A stretch of DNA of 20,715 nt from Scatomorpha pullicola (lineage in GTDB: Bacteria > Bacillota > Clostridia > Oscillospirales > Oscillospiraceae): contig DVJU01000205.1 of the NCBI GenBank assembly GCA_018716545.1, forward strand, positions 1 through 20,715, written 5' to 3'. The notes under the pieces were generated by a model, which saw only the letters and a program-made list of their open reading frames with translations, was not told where the DNA came from and did no database searches. Of this stretch, positions 16,322-20,715 are shown in pieces. How positions within the stretch are numbered: position 1 is the stretch's first letter; each line of letters opens with the position of its first letter. Made by a program: the position numbers and the translations under genes.

Positions 16322-17704
16322 TTACTTTTTCTCCGGGAACATATATTTCAGCCATGTCCCCCGCCTGAAGCGGGCGTGGTACAGCGCCGAGCGTATCGCG
16401 GTGTCAACGCCCTGGGTGAGCGCGATTGCGTAAGCGCCCCATCCGAGCCTGACTCCTAGTATCCAGGTGCCGAGCACGCGGACTATCCAGGCCGTGCAGG
16501 ACGAGACGACCATGGCAAACTTCGCGTCGCCGACCGCCTTGAAGCCGTTTGGCAGTATGAAGCTGCCGTCCTGCATGAGCGCAAAGGGCGAGTAGATTGC
16601 GAGCATACCAGCCGCGACGACTACGACCTCCCAGTCGCGCGAGAATATCAGCGAGAACGGTATGCCGAGCAGCAGATGGCAGAGCGCGACCGGCACGCTC
16701 CACACCAGGTTCTTGCGCACCATGAACTTCAGCGCGCGTGAGACGCGCTCGCAGTCGCCTTCACCGGCGCAGCGGCCCACGATGGGTATTGTGAGGTAGT
16801 ACAGCGCCATGACCGGCACGTTGAAAATACCGTTTACGCTGTTGAACACGCTGTTGCCGGAAATCATTGCTGCGCCCATACCCGCGAGAAAGCTCTGCAG
16901 CACAATCCTGCTGCCGTTGAACATGAGGTTTTCCGCGCTGCTCGGCACTGAGATTGCGGTTATGGCGCGGATATTCGCCGCCAGCTCGCCCGCGCCGCAG
17001 CGCTTTGGGCGCAGTTCAAAGCCGCGGCGCAGCACCATAGCCAGGCTGAGCGCCGCCGCTATCGCCAAGCTGAGCAGGTAGGATAGCGCCGTACCCGTCA
17101 CGCCCATGTCCAGCGCAAAGGTCAGCGCCAGATTGAGCGCCAGGCTTGAAACGTTCAGCACTATGCTGACGTACATGGGGCGCTTGGTGTCCCCCGTCGC
17201 GCGCATGAAGCCGCAGCACTGAAAATATATGAACCAGAGAGGCGGCGCAAGCGCCGTAAAGCCGAAGTAGACGTTGGAGCTTGCAATAACCTCCGCCTCC
17301 GCGTCGCCGAACAGGAGCATTACGAACTCGCCGCGCAGCGCAAAAATCAGCGCGGTTATAACGACGCTGACAGTCAATCCGAGAGTCAGCGCGGAAAAGG
17401 CGTTCCGCGCCGCCTCGCCGCGCCTCGCCGCGCCCGCGTGCTGGCTGACTATCGCCGTCCCGCCTATTGCAAAGGCCTGGAAAAGATTCATAAGTACGCT
17501 GTTTACCGTGTTTATCTGCCCCACGCCCGCCATAGCCGCCGTGGAAAAGAAGCCGGAGACGAACACGTTCACAAGCTCCAGGAACACCGCCGCCACCTGC
17601 TCCACAAGCATACCAGGCAGCATGGCGCGCAGTTCCCGCGCGGTCGCCTCGTTCCCCTCCAGGCATTCAAACCTGTCCAGCCAGGACCTAAATCCGCCCT
17701 TCAC
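16322..17704 (-). CDS. MATE family efflux transporter (second copy)
   Basis: A 460-residue membrane protein with about twelve hydrophobic segments, clearly paralogous to the transporter at 3456-4841. Both share MLPGML.EQVAA near the N-terminus, LAPPLWFIYFQCCGFMR in the middle and NGFKAVGDAK near the end, and they are nearly equal in length. I chose the GTG at 17702-17704, eight bases after the amidohydrolase stop, because TGAGG lies six bases upstream and the length then matches its paralogue. A second GTG at 17716 forms a GTGA overlap but has a weaker SD. The long frame beyond that lies inside the amidohydrolase gene. It is probably co-transcribed with the amidohydrolase. Export of amino acids, dipeptides or analogues is inferred. 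Confidence 0.9.
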   Translation of the reverse strand: MKGGFRSWLDRFECLEGNEATARELRAMLPGMLVEQVAAVFLELVNVFVSGFFSTAAMAGVGQINTVNSVLMNLFQAFAIGGTAIVSQHAGAARRGEAARNAFSALTLGLTVSVVITALIFALRGEFVMLLFGDAEAEVIASSNVYFGFTALAPPLWFIYFQCCGFMRATGDTKRPMYVSIVLNVSSLALNLALTFALDMGVTGTALSYLLSLAIAAALSLAMVLRRGFELRPKRCGAGELAANIRAITAISVPSSAENLMFNGSRIVLQSFLAGMGAAMISGNSVFNSVNGIFNVPVMALYYLTIPIVGRCAGEGDCERVSRALKFMVRKNLVWSVPVALCHLLLGIPFSLIFSRDWEVVVVAAGMLAIYSPFALMQDGSFILPNGFKAVGDAKFAMVVSSCTAWIVRVLGTWILGVRLGWGAYAIALTQGVDTAIRSALYHARFRRGTWLKYMFPEKK

Positions 17705-17712
17705 AGCGCGCC

Positions 17713-18864
17713 TCACAGACTGTCCGCGAGCCTGCCGCGGGCCATCACAAGCTTCGGGAGTGCGTACATGGCGGAGATATCTTCGTCGGGCCTGCCGGGC
17801 ACGAGTATCAGGTCGGCGTCGAGTCCCGGCTTTATCTCGCCGGTGACGCCCTCCAGGCCGCATATGAGCGCGCTGTACTTGGTCGCCTGAAGCAGCATAT
17901 CCACGTTGCCCATGCCGCAGTGCTCGCGGCGCATACGAAACTCCAGCCCGGGCAGTTTTATGAGGTCCGCGCTGTCGCAGTCGGTGCCGAAGCCCATGAC
18001 CAGCCCCGCGGCGTACGCTGCGGTGATGTTCCGCTCGTTCGCCTCCAGCAGCGGGCGCAGCATCCGCTCTTTCTGCTCTTTTGTAAAGCCCGGCGTCGGT
18101 ATATCGCTCGAAAGCACGGCGAGGGTCGGGACTATGTGCTGCTCTCCCGAGCGCAGGCGTTCAATCTGGTCGGGGCGTATGTGCGAGGCGTGCTCTATCG
18201 TGTCCGCGCCGTACTCCAGGCACATATCTATGGCTCCGGGGTCGTGCGCGTGCACGGCTACGCGCCTCCCGAGGCGGTGAGCGATGCGCACCGCGGCCTC
18301 CATCTCCTCCGGGAGCAGTTCGGGCGGCTCTCCGGGGGCGTAGAGCTTTACGAAGTCGGCCCCGCCGCCTATCTCCTCGCGCGCAGCGCGCGCATACTCC
18401 TCCGGGCCGGACACGTAGCGCAAAAAGCAGTTCGGGTCCGCCGGCCTGTCGGACGCCGTCGGACGGAGTATCATCCCCCCGGAGACTATGCGTGGCCCGA
18501 CGAACAGCCCGTGCTCGACGGCCTCCCGCACGCGCACGCTCAGCCGCTTGGGAGCGCCCATGTCGCGTATGGTCGTAAAGCCCATGGCGAGGTAGCGCTT
18601 GGCGCTCAGGCTGGAATTTATGAGGAGCTTGAAGTCGTCGAGGCGTATAACGCCGTTGTAGTAGTCGTAGCTCAGGTGCGCGTGACTGTCAAAAAGGCCG
18701 GGCAAGAGCGTCATTCCGCCGCAGTCTATGCGCTCGCCCTCCGCGCCCCCTGCGCTGCCGACGCGGGTTATCTTTCCGCCCTCGACCGCTACTTCCAGGC
18801 CTTCCCCGCCGACGCCGCCGGACAGTTCCGGTATCAGCCGGCAGTTTTCAAATATATATCCCAC
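17713..18864 (-). CDS. M38-type metal-dependent amidohydrolase (imidazolonepropionase/prolidase-like)
   Basis: A 383-residue cytoplasmic TIM-barrel amidohydrolase. The binuclear metal site can be read: HAH (H61, H63), a probable carbamylated K173 in FVKLYAP, H205 (with H207) in VAVHAHDPG, H225 in TIEHASH and catalytic D295 in GTDCDSA. A C-terminal KPGLDADLIL segment completes the small beta domain. The closest characterised relatives I can name are imidazolonepropionase-like enzymes and Xaa-Pro or Xaa-Arg/Lys dipeptidases, so a dipeptidase or cyclic-amide hydrolase is plausible. The GTG at 18862-18864 is preferred because GGAGG lies eight bases upstream. ATG codons at 18879, 18885 and 18897 are in frame but lack an SD and fall in the operator. 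First gene of an operon with the second MATE transporter. Confidence 0.88.
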   Translation of the reverse strand: MGYIFENCRLIPELSGGVGGEGLEVAVEGGKITRVGSAGGAEGERIDCGGMTLLPGLFDSHAHLSYDYYNGVIRLDDFKLLINSSLSAKRYLAMGFTTIRDMGAPKRLSVRVREAVEHGLFVGPRIVSGGMILRPTASDRPADPNCFLRYVSGPEEYARAAREEIGGGADFVKLYAPGEPPELLPEEMEAAVRIAHRLGRRVAVHAHDPGAIDMCLEYGADTIEHASHIRPDQIERLRSGEQHIVPTLAVLSSDIPTPGFTKEQKERMLRPLLEANERNITAAYAAGLVMGFGTDCDSADLIKLPGLEFRMRREHCGMGNVDMLLQATKYSALICGLEGVTGEIKPGLDADLILVPGRPDEDISAMYALPKLVMARGRLADSL

Positions 18865-18878
18865 TTTTCGAACCTCCA

Positions 18879-18892
18879 TTACCATGGTAGCA
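18879..18892. promoter_or_regulatory. Candidate GntR operator at the amidohydrolase/MATE operon
   Basis: On the minus strand the sequence CTGCTACCATGGTAATGG contains the 10-bp palindrome TACCATGGTA (18880-18889) with one GC arm. It matches 12 of 14 bases of the perfect palindrome at 15401-15414. It lies about 15-25 bases past the predicted transcription start and just before the SD, again a roadblock position. Confidence 0.6.
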
Positions 18893-18909
18893 GCCATGCA
18901 ATTTTCGCT

Positions 18910-18939
18910 ATTTTATCACGCGGCATTTGTGCGTGTCAA
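18910..18939 (-). promoter_or_regulatory. Promoter of the amidohydrolase/MATE operon
   Basis: On the minus strand a perfect TTGACA (18934-18939) is followed after 18 bases by TAAAAT (18910-18915). A TGA just before the -10 gives an extended -10 element. Transcription should begin near 18903, with a leader of about 40 bases containing the palindrome. Confidence 0.75.
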
Positions 18940-18970
18940 CACGGCAGTGGAGTCCCCTGCGGCTTCAGGC

Positions 18971-18999
18971 TTGACGGACATTTGCCTGTGTGTTAATAT
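18971..18999 (+). promoter_or_regulatory. Promoter of the YitT family gene
   Basis: TTGACG (18971-18976) and TAATAT (18994-18999) are spaced by 17 bases, with TGT just before the -10 forming an extended -10. The start would be near 19006, leaving an AT-rich leader of about 70 bases. This leader contains an imperfect inverted repeat (TATTCATT, then AATGAAATA, about 19020-19051). This promoter is back to back with that of the amidohydrolase. Confidence 0.55.
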
Positions 19000-19075
19000 C
19001 TTGGTGCCAAACATAAAGAATATTCATTTTAATAATTATCTAATGAAATATTTTCACGTATTTGGGGGATAAAAT

Positions 19076-19942
19076 ATGGAAAGCGGGAAATGGAAATCTG
19101 TGTTTCTGGGAAAGGCCCGGGAAATCGCCATAATAACTGTGGTCATGGCGCTCATGTCGGCGGTTGTGTACTTTTTCCTCGTGCCCAGCCATGCCGCCGT
19201 AAACAGCGTGTCCGGCGCGGCGATAATCATAAACGGCCTTATTGACGTGCCCATCTCTGTGATTGCGCTCGTAATAAACGCGGTGCTGATAGTCCTGGGC
19301 TTCCTGCTCCTCGGCATGAGCTTTGCCTTCAACACCATATACTCCTGCGTGCTGCTGTCGGTTTTCCTGGCGCTGCTGGAAAACCTGTTTCCGGATTTCA
19401 CCTCGTTCACCGGCAGCGCGGAGCTGGACGTGGGCTGCTACGTGCTCACGGTGAGCTGGCTTCAGGCTGTGATTTTCCGCCACAACGCGGCCTCCAGCGG
19501 GCTGGGCGTTATCGCGCAGATTATGAACAGGTACCTGCGTATAGAAGCGGGCAAGGCCATGTCCATAGTCGGGCTGGGCATCGCGCTCTGCTCCGGCTTT
19601 GTCTACGACGGCAAAACGGTTGCGCTCAGCGTGCTCGGCACTTACTTGAACGGCCTGGCTATGGACCACTTCGTCTTTGGTCAGAACCTCAGGCGGCGCG
19701 TCAGCGTGATAACGCGGCGCGAGGAGGAGCTGCGCGAGTACATACTCAATGAACTTCACTGCGGCGCGACGATATACCGCGCCGAAGGCGCATACACGCA
19801 CGGGCAGTACCCCGAGCTGGTCGTAATCGTGGACAAGCCGCAGTATCAGCGCCTGATGAACTATGTTCACAAGCTGGATCCTGATGCTTTCGTAGCAGTT
19901 TATACTGTGTCGGAGATCAGCCGCAAAAGGTGGAGAACGTAA
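19076..19942 (+). CDS. YitT family membrane protein with C-terminal DUF2179 domain
   Basis: A 288-residue protein typical of Firmicutes. Residues ~15-205 contain about five or six hydrophobic segments of the YitT membrane domain (first one IITVVMALMSAVVYFFLVP). The region SSGLGVIAQIM corresponds to the glycine-rich loop of the family, less conserved here than the usual GGSTGGTD. Residues ~210-288 form the cytoplasmic DUF2179 domain (VITRREEELREYILNELHCGATIYRAEGAY in two parts, ending AFVAVYTVSEI). Family function is not established; a transporter or regulatory role has been suggested. The ATG at 19076 has GGGGGA eight bases upstream. It is transcribed away from the peptide loci and nothing ties it to them. 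Confidence 0.88.
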   Translation: MESGKWKSVFLGKAREIAIITVVMALMSAVVYFFLVPSHAAVNSVSGAAIIINGLIDVPISVIALVINAVLIVLGFLLLGMSFAFNTIYSCVLLSVFLALLENLFPDFTSFTGSAELDVGCYVLTVSWLQAVIFRHNAASSGLGVIAQIMNRYLRIEAGKAMSIVGLGIALCSGFVYDGKTVALSVLGTYLNGLAMDHFVFGQNLRRRVSVITRREEELREYILNELHCGATIYRAEGAYTHGQYPELVVIVDKPQYQRLMNYVHKLDPDAFVAVYTVSEISRKRWRT

Positions 19943-20247
19943 GAAGTCTCTATAGAAAAATAAATCACATAATTCGTCTTAGTTCAGCCAGTTCGTTTCA
20001 TAGTCTAACTGAATGGTATATGTTCCCAAAGCGCCGTGCTATTCCGCTCAATCCCGCACCAAAAGTTCAGAGGCATGCTTTATGAGAACTGACAGAGTAG
20101 ATACTGTGCCCTGCTAATGGACACAGCCTAGTATAATGACAGGCGAGACTTCAATATCAAACTCACTGACCTTCCCAGCTGGGTCGAAATCTGCTGCCAG
20201 CGCAAGGAAGCCTAGCGCGGAAAGTGAGCAGCGCACCAGTTGGAGGG
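19943..20247. other. Intergenic region without a recognised gene
   Basis: About 300 bases of lower GC than the flanking genes. No coding region, RNA gene or convincing terminator is visible. It holds a perfect -10 box TATAAT at 20132-20137 without a good -35. Just upstream is a short inverted repeat, CTGTG (20104-20108) and CACAG (20122-20126), which could be an operator for the Rrf2-type gene that follows. An open frame beginning with ATG at 20136 overlaps the -10 box and its first ~35 residues look non-coding. Confidence 0.5.
20132..20137 (+). promoter_or_regulatory. -10 element of a probable promoter for the Rrf2-type gene
   Basis: A perfect TATAAT lies about 115 bases before the SD of the Rrf2-type gene. 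The -35 position (around 20109-20114, CCCTGC) does not match consensus, so the promoter would be weak or activator-dependent. The inverted repeat CTGTG...CACAG covers that -35 position. Confidence 0.4.
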
Positions 20248-20638
20248 ATGATGAAATTGTGTATATCATAAACGCATCCGTCAATTATGCAGCGAAGTGT
20301 ATGATAGTTTTGGCGCAATCGAAACATCCGGTTTCGTCTGCGAAGCTTGCTGAGGACGTTGGAACATCGCAGCGATATGTGCTGCATATATGTTCACGGC
20401 TCAAGGACTCAGGTATTAATCTGCTCGCTACGGAAAATCTGGTGGATACGTTCTTTTACTGAATCCGGCTGAAATTACACTGATGGATGTAATAGATGCA
20501 CTGTGTTTTGACCCAACGATTGCGTATAGGTCCTGCACCTCGAACCCTGTGTTTGCAAAACTGGAAAACCATTATGACAGCCTCAACACGCTGGTGATGG
20601 GCAGATTGAAGTCTGTTACGTTAGCAGAGCTTTTATAA
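20248..20638 (+). pseudogene. Rrf2 family transcriptional regulator, frameshifted
   Basis: The first part encodes an Rrf2-type winged helix: NYAAKCMIVLAQSKHPVSS, then AKLAEDVGTSQRYVLHICSR and LKDSGI. That frame ends at TGA 20459-20461. The family's next landmark continues one base out of frame from about 20423: RYGKSGGYVLLLNPAEIT, then LMDVIDALCFDP, ending LAELL and TAA at 20636-20638. Joining the two gives a near-complete Rrf2 protein of about 125 residues, so a single-base loss near 20421-20428 has broken it, or the read is wrong. The start is unsure. The SD GGAGGG (20242-20247) sits before ATGATGAAATTG, which is in a third frame with an early stop, and 11 bases before an in-frame GTG at 20259. 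Two cysteines remain in the C-terminal part, fewer than in the Fe-S members. Confidence 0.75.
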
Positions 20639-20643
20639 CAGAT

Positions 20644-20715
20644 TTACCAATCCACCATCACCCCCACCACCACGAACCGCGCGTCGCCGAACTCGTAGCT
20701 GCAGGTGGAGAGCGT
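20644..20715 (-). CDS. Class B sortase, C-terminal fragment at the window edge
   Basis: The minus strand encodes 23 residues ending at TAA (20644-20646). They begin TLSTCSYEFGDARFVVVG. TLSTC holds the sortase catalytic cysteine, and the arginine of DARFVVVG, eight residues later, is the conserved catalytic arginine. This spacing and ending is characteristic of class B sortases, membrane-anchored transpeptidases that attach proteins to the cell wall. The rest of the gene, including the catalytic histidine and the N-terminal membrane anchor, lies beyond the window. Confidence 0.85.
   Translation of the reverse strand, partial: TLSTCSYEFGDARFVVVGVMVDW

Noticed and set aside
17705..17863. Longer start for the second MATE transporter
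   Set aside because: The extra residues are Arg-rich, lie within the amidohydrolase gene and have no counterpart in the paralogous transporter.
19943..20135. Short inverted repeats after the YitT gene as a terminator
   Set aside because: Stems of only about five pairs with long loops and no T-run; not convincing.
20136..20247. ATG at 20136 as start of the Rrf2-type protein
   Set aside because: The codon overlaps a perfect TATAAT box, has no SD, and the first ~35 residues do not resemble any Rrf2 protein.
1..20715. CRISPR arrays, tRNA/rRNA genes and insertion sequences
   Set aside because: No regularly spaced repeats, cloverleaf-like or rRNA-like sequence, or transposase could be seen on either strand.

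Overview
The window looks like part of a GC-rich member of the Clostridia (Firmicutes). This rests on strong Shine-Dalgarno sequences before nearly every gene, a YitT/DUF2179 membrane protein, a class B sortase tail, an Rrf2-type regulator, and TTGACA/TATAAT-type promoters. Isoleucine is very often encoded by ATA despite the high GC content. The exact lineage cannot be fixed from the sequence.

Layout. (1) Bases 1-714, plus strand: the end of an unidentified gene overlapping a small sigma-70-like factor, closed by a perfect 12-bp terminator hairpin. This resembles the edge of a phage or integrative element. (2) Bases 715-884: AT-rich spacer with a weak candidate terminator for the operon arriving from the right. 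(3) Bases 885-15370, minus strand: one ten-gene run. In transcription order it encodes an oligopeptide-binding lipoprotein, two permeases, two ATPases, a very large M14 metallocarboxypeptidase, an S9 serine peptidase, a MATE exporter, an M29 aminopeptidase and an M20C Xaa-His dipeptidase. After the binding-protein gene comes a 13-bp hairpin with a T-run; from there on, neighbouring genes overlap or lie at most 15 bases apart. (4) Bases 15547-16248, minus strand: a GntR/FCD regulator with its own promoter and terminator. (5) Bases 16322-18864, minus strand: a second MATE exporter, paralogous to the first, behind an M38-type amidohydrolase that may be a dipeptidase. (6) Bases 19076-19942, plus strand: YitT family protein. 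(7) From about 20248: an Rrf2-type gene broken by at least one frameshift. (8) Bases 20644-20715, minus strand: the last 23 residues of a class B sortase.

How the parts fit. Peptides would be imported by the ABC transporter and cut in the cytoplasm by four unrelated peptidases, plus possibly the amidohydrolase. MATE exporters could then release surplus amino acids, dipeptides or toxic analogues. The strongest regulatory observation is a shared palindrome, GCTACCATGGTAGC. It lies just downstream of the promoter of the transporter/peptidase operon (perfect copy) and again just downstream of the promoter of the amidohydrolase/MATE operon (12 of 14 bases). The GntR gene sits between the two operons, so all three probably form one regulon for import, hydrolysis and export of peptides. 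The binding of GntR to these sites, the substrates and the direction of MATE transport are inferred.
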